Shown: positions 1 to 9,748, counted from the stretch's first letter. The stretch is 64,000 nucleotides of DNA from Bacillota bacterium (GCA_018817915.1 JAHISX010000053.1:1-64000); one strand, 5' to 3'. The notes: generated by a model not told the origin, from the letters alone. Numbers and translations: made by a program.

Positions 1-12
1 ACTTCTCATCAT
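1..12 (-). CDS. 5' end of a divergent gene (partial)
   Basis: On the minus strand the first bases read GAAAGGAATGATGAGAAGT, that is an RBS-like GAAAGGA followed by two adjacent ATG codons. This would be the start of a gene running out of the window, divergent from pepV. Only three or four codons are visible, so no function can be given. Confidence 0.35.
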
Positions 13-180
13 TCCTTTCATATGACAAGAAACACCTTTATTATATTTTAAAAAGGCTAAAAAAATTTAACCCTTCTATAATCTCTTGATATAGTTACTT
101 TCTTAATTCTATTGAAACAAAATTTACTTTGTCAAATTAAGAAAAATCAATTTGAGTTGCTTTATTCCGACTAGGTTTTA

Positions 181-189
181 TGCTACAAT
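181..189 (+). promoter_or_regulatory. extended -10 promoter of pepV operon
   Basis: TGCTACAAT is an extended -10 element (TGn + TACAAT) just before the RBS. No clear -35 is seen at 17 bp. The same TGCTAyAAT form precedes rarA, rpsO, rnpB and the CaCA exchanger in this window. Confidence 0.5.
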
Positions 190-209
190 GTAAAGAGGAG
201 ATGATAACA

Positions 210-1589
210 ATGTCTATTGATTTTAAACAAGAAGTATTAAAAAGAAAAGATGATTTGATTGCTGATTTAACAAAACTGATTCAAATCAATTCAGAATTAA
301 CTACATTTGATCCAAATCGTAAGCAAGCACCTTTTGGTCCTGGTCTTAAGGAAGCTTTAGATGCCATGTTAGCAATTGGTGAAAAAGATGGTTTTGAAGT
401 TGTCAATTTAGATGGATATGCAGGTCATATTGAATATGGCAAGCAAAAAGATTTTGTCGGAATAATTGGACATTTGGATGTTGTCCCAGCTGGTAATGAT
501 TGGACTTATGCACCTTATGGAGCAGAAATTCACGATGGTAAAATGTATGGTCGTGGAACTGAAGATGACAAAGGACCAACAATTGCTGCATATTATGCTT
601 TAAAAATATTAAAAGAACTTAATGTACCTCTTTCAAAAAGAGTCAAGCTGATTTTGGGCAATGATGAAGAAACAGCATGGAGAGGAGTTAGACATTATTT
701 TAGTGTTTATCCAGAATCTCCAGTTTCAGGATTTATTCCTGATGCGGATTTTCCTTTAATTTATGCAGAAAAAGGTATTTCAAGAATACATGTTCAAGGT
801 AAAATTGATTCTGATGAATTAGTTTCAGTTGATGGCGGATTTAGAGATAACATGGTTCCTGATTATGCATCAGCTACTTTGAACGCAACTAAGGATTTTT
901 CAAAACTATTTTCTTCATTTTTAAAAAAGAAGCAGTATGAAGGTAGTGTATCTATTGAAAATGAACTTGTTTCAGTGAGAGTTGTTGGGAAGAGTGCACA
1001 TGGTTCAACACCTGAATTCGGCGAAAATGCAATAGATCGTTTATTTGAATTTTTAATCGAACAAAATGTTAAATCACCAGTCGTTAAGCTTGTTGAAAAA
1101 TTCTTAATTCATGATATTCATGGAACGAAACTTGATGTTGCTTATCATGATGAGGAAATGGGCTATTTAACGAATAATTTTGGTGTTATCAAATCAGAAA
1201 AAGGAAATTACACCATTAACTTAAATCTTAGATATCCAAATGGTGTCGATTTTGATCAAGTTGTCGCTAAATTAGGTGAACAATTTTCTGAATTTGGAGC
1301 AACCGTCAAGGTTGATACACATCAAAATTTACTTTATAAAGATCCCAACTCACCACTGGTTAAAACATTGATGGATGTTTATAAGAAGAACACAAATGAT
1401 CCAGATGCAAAACCAATCAATATTGGTGGTGGAACATTCGCACGTGCTATGCCTAATTGTGTTGCTTTTGGACCACATTTCTTAGATAAACCTACATTCA
1501 TCCACCAAAAGAATGAATTCATTGATATTAACGATTTATTATTAGCAACAATCATCTATACAGAAGCACTTTACGAACTAGCAAAATAA
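210..1589 (+). CDS. pepV: dipeptidase PepV (M20 family metallopeptidase)
   Basis: Cytoplasmic zinc dipeptidase that releases amino acids from dipeptides. The M20 metal-binding pattern is present: GHLDVVPAG near residue 88, [10 protein letters not shown] near 115, NDEE near 152, and a late FIHQKNE histidine. After start correction it is 459 aa, close to the family's usual length of about 470. The track start at 180 overlaps the -10 element. ATG 210 follows AAAGAGGAG at a normal distance and gives MSIDFKQE, so I prefer it. It is first in a tight operon with thyA, folA and plsC. Confidence 0.93.
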   Translation: MSIDFKQEVLKRKDDLIADLTKLIQINSELTTFDPNRKQAPFGPGLKEALDAMLAIGEKDGFEVVNLDGYAGHIEYGKQKDFVGIIGHLDVVPAGNDWTYAPYGAEIHDGKMYGRGTEDDKGPTIAAYYALKILKELNVPLSKRVKLILGNDEETAWRGVRHYFSVYPESPVSGFIPDADFPLIYAEKGISRIHVQGKIDSDELVSVDGGFRDNMVPDYASATLNATKDFSKLFSSFLKKKQYEGSVSIENELVSVRVVGKSAHGSTPEFGENAIDRLFEFLIEQNVKSPVVKLVEKFLIHDIHGTKLDVAYHDEEMGYLTNNFGVIKSEKGNYTINLNLRYPNGVDFDQVVAKLGEQFSEFGATVKVDTHQNLLYKDPNSPLVKTLMDVYKKNTNDPDAKPINIGGGTFARAMPNCVAFGPHFLDKPTFIHQKNEFIDINDLLLATIIYTEALYELAK

Positions 1590-1603
1590 CTTCGGAGGTA
1601 TTC

Positions 1604-2470
1604 ATGAAACCTTATCTTGATTTATGTCGTCATGTCATGGAAAATGGCAATTTTAAAATGGATAGAACAGGAACTGGAACAAAAAGTGTATTTGGATATC
1701 AAATGCGTTTTGATTTGAGTGATGGCTTTCCATTTTTAACGACGAAAAAAGTCCATTTAAAATCAATCATTCATGAGTTGTTATGGTTTATTCAAGGGGA
1801 TACGAATATTAAATATCTTGTTGATCATGATGTTAGAATTTGGAATGATTGGCCATATGCAACATTTAAGACAAGTTCTAGTTTTCATGGTGAAACCATG
1901 GATGATTATGTATATATGATAAAAAATGATGAAGAATTCGCTAAAATACATGGAGATTTAGGTCCAGTTTATGGCGCTCAATGGCGTAATTTTAATGGTG
2001 TTGATCAAATCCAATATATATTAGATGAAATCAAAAACAATCCTGATTCTAGACGAATGATTTTAAGTGCATGGAATCCAGCAGAAATTAAAAATATGGC
2101 TTTACCACCATGTCATACATTGATTCAGTTTTATGTTAGAGACTCTAAATTATCGTTGCAATTATATCAAAGGAGTGCTGATATCTTTTTAGGCGTTCCG
2201 TTTAATATTGCATCTTATGCACTATTACTCATGATGGTTGCTCAAGTTTCGAATCTAAAAGTTGGTGAATTTGTTCATACCTTAGGAGATGCTCACATCT
2301 ATCAAAACCATTTCGATCAAATCAATCTTCAGTTATCTAGAGATGTTAGACAAAGACCAACTATGAAAATCAACCCCAATGTAACTTCATTGTTTGATTT
2401 TAAATTTGAGGATTTTGAATTAGAAAACTATCATCCACATGCTGGAATTAAGGGCAAGGTGGCAGTATGA
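1604..2470 (+). CDS. thyA: thymidylate synthase
   Basis: Converts dUMP to dTMP using methylene-tetrahydrofolate. The N-terminal DRTGTGT loop, the catalytic cysteine in LPPCHT (about C170), the preceding [11 protein letters not shown] phosphate-binding segment and a C-terminal [10 protein letters not shown] tail are all present. At 288 aa it has a medium-length insert after residue 85 compared with the 264-aa E. coli form. The RBS is CGGAGG. The stop TGA overlaps the folA start (ATGA), so translation is probably coupled to the enzyme that regenerates its cofactor. This TGA stop also shows that UGA is not read as Trp. Confidence 0.97.
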   Translation: MKPYLDLCRHVMENGNFKMDRTGTGTKSVFGYQMRFDLSDGFPFLTTKKVHLKSIIHELLWFIQGDTNIKYLVDHDVRIWNDWPYATFKTSSSFHGETMDDYVYMIKNDEEFAKIHGDLGPVYGAQWRNFNGVDQIQYILDEIKNNPDSRRMILSAWNPAEIKNMALPPCHTLIQFYVRDSKLSLQLYQRSADIFLGVPFNIASYALLLMMVAQVSNLKVGEFVHTLGDAHIYQNHFDQINLQLSRDVRQRPTMKINPNVTSLFDFKFEDFELENYHPHAGIKGKVAV

Positions 2471-2937
2471 TCTCAATGATATGGGCAATGGATGAGAATT
2501 GGTTAATAGGCAAAGATAATTTATTACCATGGCACTACCCCACAGATTTAGCTTATTTTAAGAATCATACAAAAAATCAAGCTGTTTTAATGGGTGATAT
2601 GACGTATCAATCACTTAAAACTTATTATGTAACTAAACCATTACCCTTTAAGAAGGTTTATGTTGCTAATATTGAAGATAAAGAATACACAGATGGATAT
2701 CATGTCAAAGATTTATTTGAGTTTCTTAAATCAACAGAAGAAGACATCATGATTATTGGTGGCAAAACGATTTATCAATTGGCATTGCCATATGCAAATA
2801 GACTCTATATTACGTATGTTCTAAAAACTCATGAAGGTAATGTATATTTCCCTAAGTTTGATTTAGCAGATTTCAAATTAATTGATAAAACTATTGAAGA
2901 TGGATTGATTTTTGCCGTCTATGAAAGGAAATCATAA
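2467..2937 (+). CDS. folA: dihydrofolate reductase
   Basis: Reduces dihydrofolate, the by-product of ThyA, back to tetrahydrofolate. The 156-aa length and the pattern [18 protein letters not shown], MGxxTYQSL and [12 protein letters not shown] match the DHFR fold. One oddity is MGDMTYQS where most bacterial enzymes have MGRKTWES; the replaced arginine normally helps bind NADPH. The gene overlaps thyA by 4 bases and plsC by 1, so the three are cotranslated. Function is secure; the cofactor-site change is only an observation. Confidence 0.94.
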   Translation: MISMIWAMDENWLIGKDNLLPWHYPTDLAYFKNHTKNQAVLMGDMTYQSLKTYYVTKPLPFKKVYVANIEDKEYTDGYHVKDLFEFLKSTEEDIMIIGGKTIYQLALPYANRLYITYVLKTHEGNVYFPKFDLADFKLIDKTIEDGLIFAVYERKS

Positions 2938-3728
2938 TGGTTTCAGCACTATTTCTCATTGTATGGTTATCAAGTACATATTTCCTAACATTATGGGTTG
3001 GTAATTACTATTTAATTCCTGTTTGGCTCATTTTAGCCTATTTTTTAGGTCTTTTAAGTGTTATTTTATTTTTATTTGTCAATTTGCCAATCATGAAATA
3101 TACAAAAGTAACAAACAAGTATAAAGTTTATGCAACAAGAAGTGTTGCAATCTTTATGGACCACTTTGTTATGAGAATAAGACTAACTGTTGAAGGTCTT
3201 GAAAATGTTCCTAAAGATGGTAAATTAACAATCTATGCTAATCACAAGTCATATGCAGATCCTTTCATTCTGATGGAAGTCATCAAATTTCCTATGACCG
3301 TGACACCTAAGATGGCAGTCTATAAAATACCTTTAATTGGGTTATGGCTGAAATATTTAGGCGCATTTCCTATTGATCGATCAAGTGATAGAAACACAGC
3401 AAGAGCGATGGTTGATGCTATCAAGGTTGTTAAAGATGGCATGGGTATGTTGATATTTCCTGAAGGTGGTATCAAAGATCGCAATGCAGAGAAAATGGTT
3501 GCTATGAGAGCTGGAGCTTATCGAGTTGCGATGAAAGCTGGTGCCGATATGCTTCCAATCAGCTTACAAAATACAACCAATATAAAATATAGAGCACCTT
3601 TTAGAAGCACTCATGTTAAGGTTGTTATTCATCCGATCATTCGATATGAAGATGTTAAAAATTTAGCAACAGCTGAAATAGCTGATCGGATATTCCACAT
3701 CATTAATGATCATTTATTCGATGTATAA
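2937..3728 (+). CDS. plsC: 1-acyl-glycerol-3-phosphate acyltransferase (PlsC family)
   Basis: Membrane enzyme that adds the second acyl chain to lysophosphatidic acid in phospholipid synthesis. Two hydrophobic segments lie in the first 50 residues. The acyltransferase motifs follow: NHKSYAD (HX4D), GAFPIDR and FPEGG. Length 263 aa is typical. The ATG shares a base with the folA stop, so it is the last gene of the pepV-thyA-folA-plsC unit and is followed by a terminator. Related lysophospholipid acyltransferases cannot be separated from PlsC by these motifs alone. Confidence 0.88.
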   Translation: MVSALFLIVWLSSTYFLTLWVGNYYLIPVWLILAYFLGLLSVILFLFVNLPIMKYTKVTNKYKVYATRSVAIFMDHFVMRIRLTVEGLENVPKDGKLTIYANHKSYADPFILMEVIKFPMTVTPKMAVYKIPLIGLWLKYLGAFPIDRSSDRNTARAMVDAIKVVKDGMGMLIFPEGGIKDRNAEKMVAMRAGAYRVAMKAGADMLPISLQNTTNIKYRAPFRSTHVKVVIHPIIRYEDVKNLATAEIADRIFHIINDHLFDV

Positions 3729-3742
3729 ATTCATAATTAAAC

Positions 3743-3780
3743 AAATGCAAAACATGTTGATATGTTTTGCATTTTCTTTC
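3743..3780 (+). terminator. intrinsic terminator after plsC
   Basis: AAATGCAAAACAT and ATGTTTTGCATTT form a 13-bp stem around a 6-base loop, followed by TTTTCTTTC. It closes the pepV operon. Confidence 0.8.
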
Positions 3781-3845
3781 ATATAGAATATTTGTTTAGT
3801 TGTTTATTATTCTAAACAATAAAATCAATTTTAGATTTTTTCATG

Positions 3846-3851
3846 TATAAT
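3846..3851 (+). promoter_or_regulatory. probable -10 box upstream of DUF1576 gene
   Basis: A perfect TATAAT lies 85 bases before the start codon, with no good -35. The leader of about 80 bases shows no recognisable regulatory fold. Confidence 0.4.
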
Positions 3852-3936
3852 AGAATAAAATCAAATGAGTTTTACAGCTTAGCCATTCTCCATATCTCTT
3901 CCAAAATCTTAGATTTACTTTGAAAGGACATGAACC

Positions 3937-5229
3937 ATGACACAAAAACTGCAAAAAATCATTAAAAAATTTAGTTTACCCATATTATTTATTGCTGCTT
4001 TTATCTTTGCATTTTCACTGGAGCCTATATCAGATATTCTATCTAAATACAGGCAAATCTTGATGAGTTCATCGGTCTTATTATCTGATTATCTATATAT
4101 AGGTGGTTTATCTGCGACGTTAGTTAACGTTTTGTTGACGACTGGATTAAATCTAATCATTATTAAAGCTTTAAAAGTTAAAATGAATGGTGCTATTTTT
4201 GCTTGCATACTGACAATTGCAGGCTTTGCGTTTTTTGGTAAGAACTTATATAATGCTCTTCCATTACATATTGGTATTTTCCTTTATTGTAAGGTTAGCA
4301 AAACACAATGTAAAGATCATATTTTGGTCTTTTTGCTTTCTTCAGGGATATCCCCTATCACAAGTTTCCTCATATTTGGTGCAGGATTTAAACTAGTTTA
4401 CGGCATTATTTTAGGTGTAGTAGTTGGTATCATTGTTGGCTTCATCTTACCAGCATTTAATACTTTTTCTATGAAGTTTCATCAAGGTTATAATCTTTAT
4501 AATACAGGGTTTTCAATGGGAGTCATTTCAATGATTCTAACAGGTGTATTAGCATCTTTTGGAGTTGAGATTTATAGAAGTTCAGAACTCAATAATAGTT
4601 ATCATTATGAATTATTCTTAACCATAATATTGATTTCTTTATTATTTATTATCTTTGCATTTGTTGAAAATAGAAAGGTTCTTCAAAGGTATCCTTCAAT
4701 TTTTAAATCATCTGGTAGATTATATAGTGATTTTTCAGCAACTTTTGGAAAAGATGTAACATTACTGAACATTGGTTTTATGGGTTTAATCATTTCGTGT
4801 CTTATCTATATTATGGGTATACAGATTAATGGACCTGTCATGGGTGCTGTACTCACAGTAATAGGTTTTTCAGCATTTGGGAAACACCCATTAAATACGA
4901 TACCAGTTATCTTAGGTGCTATTTTAGCAATTGAGCTCACACCTCTTGAATGGACTATTGGATCATCTTTATCTGTCATCTTTGTGACTGGATTAGCACC
5001 AATCGCTGGCCAGTTTGGCATCATAGCTGGCATTATAGCAGGATTCATCCATTTAATGATTACACCACTTGCTTTAGACTTCCAAGGAGGTTTTGATTTA
5101 TATAACAATGGCTTTGCAGCTGGATTTGTTTCAGCTTTGCTTGCTCCTATATATTCAGTCATATTTAAATCAAGAGATGACTATATTAAATGGAATCCAA
5201 TCTTACCACTAAAAGTGGTGGAAAAATAA
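3937..5229 (+). CDS. DUF1576-type multi-pass membrane protein
   Basis: A 430-aa hydrophobic protein with about ten membrane segments, resembling the DUF1576 family of low-GC bacteria; its function is unknown. The protein is an internal duplication. MNGAIFACILTIAGFAFFGK in the first half matches MGAVLTVIGFSAFGK in the second, and QGYNLYNTGFSMG matches GGFDLYNNGFAAG. Such inverted repeats are typical of transporters and channels, so a transport role is plausible but unproven. AAAGGA precedes the ATG by 8 bases. The gene is monocistronic and converges on the histidine phosphatase gene. Confidence 0.75.
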   Translation: MTQKLQKIIKKFSLPILFIAAFIFAFSLEPISDILSKYRQILMSSSVLLSDYLYIGGLSATLVNVLLTTGLNLIIIKALKVKMNGAIFACILTIAGFAFFGKNLYNALPLHIGIFLYCKVSKTQCKDHILVFLLSSGISPITSFLIFGAGFKLVYGIILGVVVGIIVGFILPAFNTFSMKFHQGYNLYNTGFSMGVISMILTGVLASFGVEIYRSSELNNSYHYELFLTIILISLLFIIFAFVENRKVLQRYPSIFKSSGRLYSDFSATFGKDVTLLNIGFMGLIISCLIYIMGIQINGPVMGAVLTVIGFSAFGKHPLNTIPVILGAILAIELTPLEWTIGSSLSVIFVTGLAPIAGQFGIIAGIIAGFIHLMITPLALDFQGGFDLYNNGFAAGFVSALLAPIYSVIFKSRDDYIKWNPILPLKVVEK

Positions 5230-5248
5230 AAAAAGGCTAAGCCTTTTT
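5230..5248. terminator. bidirectional terminator
   Basis: AAAAAGGC-TAA-GCCTTTTT has an A run on one side and a T run on the other. It serves both convergent genes (3937 plus, 5247 minus) and overlaps the latter's stop codon. Confidence 0.75.
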
Positions 5249-5804
5249 ATTCTACAATGCGTATTTGCTTATCTATAATTTCGAAATAGATGACATCTGT
5301 ATTATTAACTAAATCAGTAAATGCATATTTTTTTGGATCAATGTAGACTCTAAGTGCTTTAATCACATGAGAATGTGTCACAAGAAGCACTTTTTTATTT
5401 TCGTACGCATCTGCTAATTTAAGTGCTGCGCTAACAACTCTATTAATCAATAATTGATCGTCTTCATATCCATCAAATTTGTAATTTTTTTGTCTGACTA
5501 AAGGCATTGCATCACCTACTGGTAGTTCATCAAGATGAAAGAAGTCGCGCTCAACGAATTGATGTTCAACCCTAATTGGTTGATTATATCTCATTTTTTT
5601 TGAAATAATAAAAGCTGTTTCTAGTGCTCTTGATAATGGAGAAGAAGCAATTAAATCAAATTGAATTTCTTGATTGGTGAATATATTTGCAAGATCTCTT
5701 GACTGTTTTTTCCCTGTTTGGTTTAAAGGTATATTAACCCTACCTTGAACTATTCCTGCAGCATTATAATAAGTTTGTCCGTGTCGAACCATAGCTAATA
5801 TCAT
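5247..5804 (-). CDS. histidine phosphatase family protein (phosphoglycerate mutase-like)
   Basis: A 185-aa member of the RHG phosphatase superfamily. VRHGQTYYN near residue 7 carries the phospho-accepting histidine, an SPLSRALET arginine follows, and VTHSHVIKALR carries the second histidine. The size suits small CobC/GpmB-like phosphatases rather than glycolytic dPGM (about 230-250 aa). The substrate cannot be predicted. The RBS AAGAGG sits 7 bases before the ATG. It is transcribed alone, divergent from pdp. Confidence 0.85.
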   Translation of the reverse strand: MILAMVRHGQTYYNAAGIVQGRVNIPLNQTGKKQSRDLANIFTNQEIQFDLIASSPLSRALETAFIISKKMRYNQPIRVEHQFVERDFFHLDELPVGDAMPLVRQKNYKFDGYEDDQLLINRVVSAALKLADAYENKKVLLVTHSHVIKALRVYIDPKKYAFTDLVNNTDVIYFEIIDKQIRIVE

Positions 5805-5882
5805 GATATACCTCTTTTCATCTTTCTCATTATAACATAATGAGCATTATTTATGATAAAATATAGGTAAGGAGGCGAGGAT

Positions 5883-7178
5883 ATGCACATCGTAGATTTA
5901 ATCGCCAAAAAGAGAGATGGCAAAGTATTAAGTAAAAATGAAATAGAATTCATTATTAAAGGTTATACTGAGGGTAAAATTCCTGATTATCAAATCAGTG
6001 CTTTATTGATGGCAATTTATTTTCAAAATATGAATGATGAGGAATCAACATATTTAGCATTAGCAATGAGGGATTCTGGTGACTCGATAGATTTATCAGA
6101 AATTACAGGAATTAAAGTAGACAAGCATTCAACAGGCGGAGTTGGTGATAAGGTTACACTTGTTTTAGGACCTTTACTAGCTAGCTTAGGTGTTAAATTC
6201 GCTAAAATGAGCGGTAGAGGACTTGGGCATACTGGTGGAACGATTGATAAATTAGAAAGCATTCCAGGATACAAAGTTGTATTGCCTGTGGAACAGTTTA
6301 TTCAGCAGGTTAAAGATATTGGAATAGCCATTGTTGGGCAAAGTGGTGATGTTTCACCTGCAGATAAGAAATTATATGCACTAAGAGATGTAACAGCAAC
6401 AGTTGATACAATTCCTTTAATCGCATCATCTATTATGTCAAAAAAACTTGCTAGTGGTGCTGATGCCATTGTCTTAGATGTTAAAGTTGGACATGGAGCA
6501 TTCATGAAAACAGAAGAGGAAGCAGTAAAATTAGCTGAACTTATGGTTAGTATTGGTAAATTAGCTGGTAAAAAAATGACTGCAATTTTAACTGGTATGG
6601 ATGAACCTCTTGGACATAAAATAGGGAATGCTCTAGAAGTATATGAAGCGATTGAAACATTAAATGGACAAGGTCCAAGCGATTTAGTTGAGGTCACAAT
6701 TGAAATTGGAGCTCATTTATTATTAGATGCACAAATAGAAACAGATTTCGAAACAGCAAAAGTTAGATTAGAAGAAGCATTGCAAAATGGCACGGCTTAT
6801 GCAAAATTCCTAGAACTTGTTGAAGCTCAAGGTGGAGATACATCCAGTCTAGATAATCCTAGTTTACTGCTATCTAAAAATACAATTCCCGTCCTATCTG
6901 AAAAAGAAGGATTTATCATGGATATAGATGCCATGGATATAGGTAAGGCAGCAATGAGATTAGGAGCAGGAAGAGAAACAAAAGAAGATACAGTTTACTT
7001 AGATGTAGGACTAGACTTACATAAAAAAATAGGATCACATGTCAAAAAAGGCGATGTGATTGCTACATTGTATGTAAGAGATAAGGGTATTGAAGAAGCT
7101 AAGGAATTGATTTTAGATTCAATGACGATTGGAAAAGAAGAAAAGAAAATCGTTTTAATTAAACAAACAATCAAATAA
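5883..7178 (+). CDS. pdp: pyrimidine-nucleoside phosphorylase
   Basis: Phosphorolysis of thymidine, deoxyuridine and uridine to base plus (deoxy)ribose-1-phosphate. The family signature SGRGLGHTGGTIDKLESIPG, the phosphate-binding KHSTGGVGDK and a C-terminal barrel-sandwich-like domain are clear in 431 aa, a normal length. A strong GGAGGCGAGG RBS precedes the ATG. With deoB (44215) and comEB (22700) it gives the cell a pyrimidine deoxynucleoside salvage and degradation route. The next gene follows after 10 bases. Confidence 0.93.
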   Translation: MHIVDLIAKKRDGKVLSKNEIEFIIKGYTEGKIPDYQISALLMAIYFQNMNDEESTYLALAMRDSGDSIDLSEITGIKVDKHSTGGVGDKVTLVLGPLLASLGVKFAKMSGRGLGHTGGTIDKLESIPGYKVVLPVEQFIQQVKDIGIAIVGQSGDVSPADKKLYALRDVTATVDTIPLIASSIMSKKLASGADAIVLDVKVGHGAFMKTEEEAVKLAELMVSIGKLAGKKMTAILTGMDEPLGHKIGNALEVYEAIETLNGQGPSDLVEVTIEIGAHLLLDAQIETDFETAKVRLEEALQNGTAYAKFLELVEAQGGDTSSLDNPSLLLSKNTIPVLSEKEGFIMDIDAMDIGKAAMRLGAGRETKEDTVYLDVGLDLHKKIGSHVKKGDVIATLYVRDKGIEEAKELILDSMTIGKEEKKIVLIKQTIK

Positions 7179-7188
7179 TGGTGATTAG

Positions 7189-8307
7189 ATGATTATGCAT
7201 CCGGATTACAATAATTCGATACTCAATGTAACTGCAACTATTCTTAAGCACTACCATGCACCTTCGATTTATGCCAGTATTCCAGAGTTAGAGGCATATT
7301 TAAGATATCAACCAAAGCATGTGATTTTAGTGTTGCTTGATGGCATGGGTATTGATATCATTAATCGATATTTAAACCCAGATGACTTCATTAGAAAACA
7401 TCTTAAAAAAACGATTACTTCGGTTTTTCCACCCACAACAGTTGCTGCAACCAATGCAGTTTTATCTGGGCTACCACCTTATAGTAGTGGTTATTTAGGA
7501 TGGGTTCAGTATTTTAAGAAAGAAAAAACAAATCAAATTGTTTTCTTAAATCAGGATTTTTATGATCCAAATATAAAATTTGATTTTGTTTTTAGAGAAA
7601 GATATTTAAATTATCCAACAATATATGAACAAATAGTAAGAAATAGTCCTAATCAAAAAACATATGAATTATTTCCTAGTTTCAGAGCAAATGGCTTTGA
7701 TAGTTTTTCTCAACAAGCAGATAGAGTTGTTGAGCTTACTAAAAAAGATGAAGAGAATTTCACTTATATCTATTGGACAGAACCTGATTTTACCGAACAT
7801 GATTTTGGTACGGTAGCTGATCAAACAGAGCAAGTATTGAGATTACTAAACGAACAAGTTGAACGACTTTCCCAACAAATCAATCAAGATACACTCTTTA
7901 TAGTCATTGCTGACCATGGATTTGCTGATGTTGTCGGTATAGACTTATTTGATGATCTTGAAATCATGAATATGTTAAGAAGAAAACCTTCTATGGAACC
8001 TAGAGCAACCAATTTTTTTGTTAAACCATTGATGAAAAAAAAGTTCAAAAATATATTTAATAAGAAATATGGGAATGATTTTATCCTCTATAAGAAAGAA
8101 GAACTTTATCAAGCAGGGCTTCTAGGCTTCGGAGTGAAACATCCAATGTTAGAGGATTTCATCGGCGATTATATAGCAATATCGGTGAGTGATAAAATGT
8201 TTAATTTCAAGGAGCACTCTAAATTTCTAGGTCATCATGCTGGATTGACCAAAAAAGAGATGGAAGTACCTCTTGTTATCTTTTATAAAGATAAAGACAA
8301 CTTATAA
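7189..8307 (+). CDS. alkaline phosphatase superfamily protein (nucleotide pyrophosphatase/phosphodiesterase type)
   Basis: A 372-aa member of the metal-dependent phosphodiesterase branch. The two-metal site is visible in order: LLDGMG, the nucleophile-type threonine in VFPPTTVAATNA, DFTEHDFG, IADHGF and a C-terminal GHHAG histidine. No signal peptide or membrane segment is seen, so it is probably cytoplasmic. GGTGAT sits just before ATG 7189; a second in-frame ATG at 7195 is possible. It lies directly behind pdp, suggesting a nucleotide or phosphoester salvage role, but the substrate is unknown. Confidence 0.8.
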   Translation: MIMHPDYNNSILNVTATILKHYHAPSIYASIPELEAYLRYQPKHVILVLLDGMGIDIINRYLNPDDFIRKHLKKTITSVFPPTTVAATNAVLSGLPPYSSGYLGWVQYFKKEKTNQIVFLNQDFYDPNIKFDFVFRERYLNYPTIYEQIVRNSPNQKTYELFPSFRANGFDSFSQQADRVVELTKKDEENFTYIYWTEPDFTEHDFGTVADQTEQVLRLLNEQVERLSQQINQDTLFIVIADHGFADVVGIDLFDDLEIMNMLRRKPSMEPRATNFFVKPLMKKKFKNIFNKKYGNDFILYKKEELYQAGLLGFGVKHPMLEDFIGDYIAISVSDKMFNFKEHSKFLGHHAGLTKKEMEVPLVIFYKDKDNL

Positions 8308-8320
8308 AGTTGTCTTTTTT
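8293..8320 (+). terminator. intrinsic terminator after the phosphodiesterase gene
   Basis: AAAGACAACTT-ATA-AAGTTGTCTTT is followed by TTTTTAT. The stem overlaps the last codons of the gene. Confidence 0.85.
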
Positions 8321-8325
8321 TATAG

Positions 8326-8353
8326 AAAAAAGGCTTAGATGAACTAAGCCTTT
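8326..8353 (-). terminator. intrinsic terminator after the SPFH operon (minus strand)
   Basis: AAAGGCTTAG-ATGAA-CTAAGCCTTT lies next to an A run that reads as the U tail on the minus strand. It lies just past the stop of the SPFH gene. Confidence 0.8.
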
Positions 8354-8358
8354 AGTTA

Positions 8359-9303
8359 TTATTTAGTTACTTTTCCTTCTTTTGCAATTTCTGCTGCCAT
8401 TAAAACTGTTGATGCGATGTCTGTAATATTAGTAGGAACAACAATCTTAGTAGCTTGACCATTAGCAACCAATGCTAATGCTTCTAGTGATTTCAATGTT
8501 AGAACTGCTTGATCTGCTCCAGCATCTTTAATTAATTTAATACCAAGTGCTTCAGCTTCTTTAATCTTAAAGATTGCGGATGCATCACCTTCAGCTTTAA
8601 GAATAGTTTGTTGTTTATAAGCTTCGGCTCTAAGAAGAACTGCTTCAGCTTCACCTTCAGCTTCAAGAATCTTAGAACGTTTGTCACCTTCAGCAATTAG
8701 AATGGTCTGACGCTTTTCACGTTCAGCACGCATTTGTTTTTCCATGGAATCACGGATATCTTTAGGTGGAACGATGTTTTTCACTTCAACACGGTTAACT
8801 TTAATTCCCCATGGGTCAGTTGCTTCATCAAGAATTAATCTCATCTTCGTGTTAATTAAATCTCTAGATGTAAGTGTTTGGTCAAGGTCCAAGTCACCAA
8901 TGATATTACGTAATGTGGTTGCTGAGATGTTTTCAATAGCCATCATTGGATTTTCTGTACCATACGTATATGCTTTAGGATCTGTAATTGCAAAGAATAC
9001 AACCGTATCAATTTGCATTGTAACATTATCTCTTGTAATAACAGGTTGTGGATCGAAATCTTTAACTTGTTCTTTTAATGATACTGTCTTAACCTGGCGG
9101 TCAAGAATTGGCCATAAGAAGTGAAGCCCAACACCCCAAGTTTTGTAATAACCACCTAAACGTTCAACAATAACCTTTTTAGTTTGTGTAACTAATCTCC
9201 AGCTAGATGCGAACACAATCAATAGGATTGCTCCAATGATCAATAAAACGATACCAACTGTAGACATTGCAACTGGTGCAAGTAAATTACTTAAAAAACT
9301 CAT
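8359..9303 (-). CDS. SPFH/band 7 (stomatin/slipin-like) membrane protein
   Basis: A 314-aa scaffold protein of membrane microdomains. One N-terminal membrane segment (about residues 12-35) precedes the SPFH head, with ERLGGYYKTWGVGLHFLWP and NIVPPKDIRDSMEKQMRAEREKR. A long alanine/glutamate-rich coiled coil follows (AEGDKRSKILEAEGEAEAVLLRAE) and a short hydrophobic tail. Family knowledge links these proteins with NfeD partners, and an NfeD-like gene lies directly upstream in the same operon. Whether it regulates a protease or organises lipids cannot be told. Confidence 0.92.
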   Translation of the reverse strand: MSFLSNLLAPVAMSTVGIVLLIIGAILLIVFASSWRLVTQTKKVIVERLGGYYKTWGVGLHFLWPILDRQVKTVSLKEQVKDFDPQPVITRDNVTMQIDTVVFFAITDPKAYTYGTENPMMAIENISATTLRNIIGDLDLDQTLTSRDLINTKMRLILDEATDPWGIKVNRVEVKNIVPPKDIRDSMEKQMRAEREKRQTILIAEGDKRSKILEAEGEAEAVLLRAEAYKQQTILKAEGDASAIFKIKEAEALGIKLIKDAGADQAVLTLKSLEALALVANGQATKIVVPTNITDIASTVLMAAEIAKEGKVTK

Positions 9304-9321
9304 TTTTCATTCCTCTTTTCT

Positions 9322-9747
9322 TTAATCTATTTTTTCGACAATCAATTTAGCGCCTTCAATATCTAATACACGAACATTATCGCCAACTTCAATGACTTCA
9401 TTTGAAATAGCTGACCATTCTTGATTTCTAACTTTTGCACGACCAATCATATCGATTTCAATTTTTTGGATACATACACCATTCGCACCAATATATAAAT
9501 CAACATTGGTTCTAATTTCATTTGTTTTGAAATACGACATTGCAATAGGTCTAGTTACGGCGAGTAATAATATGGAAACAACTACGAATAAAACGATTTG
9601 GATAATGATATTCACATTAAGAAGTGCCAAGACAAAACTTGGAATTGCAGCCAATGCGAACCATACACTAACCATATTGGCTGTTGCAAATTCAACAAAA
9701 AGTGCAACAATGAAAATGCCTAACCACAACCATAACATCCATTCCAT
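9322..9747 (-). CDS. NfeD-like membrane protein
   Basis: A 141-aa protein with two or three membrane segments in the first 75 residues and a C-terminal OB-fold-like domain (IGANGVCIQKIEIDMIGRAKVRNQEWSA, then VGDNVRVLDIEG). This is the short NfeD form without the ClpP-class protease domain. It sits 18 bases before the SPFH gene, its expected partner. The one-base gap to the upstream unknown gene indicates coupled translation. Confidence 0.88.
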   Translation of the reverse strand: MEWMLWLWLGIFIVALFVEFATANMVSVWFALAAIPSFVLALLNVNIIIQIVLFVVVSILLLAVTRPIAMSYFKTNEIRTNVDLYIGANGVCIQKIEIDMIGRAKVRNQEWSAISNEVIEVGDNVRVLDIEGAKLIVEKID

Positions 9748-9748
9748 A

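Noticed and set aside
403-591. Antisense ORFs in the track, such as 403 minus, 4806 minus, 6023 minus, 6302 minus, 8744 plus, 9506 plus, 36320 plus and 60134 plus
   Set aside because: They lie wholly inside well-supported genes on the other strand or in another frame, have no RBS and no protein-like motifs.
2461-2475. UGA read as tryptophan (mycoplasma code)
   Set aside because: TGA ends thyA, rel and the gene before nifS at the right places, and conserved tryptophans use TGG.
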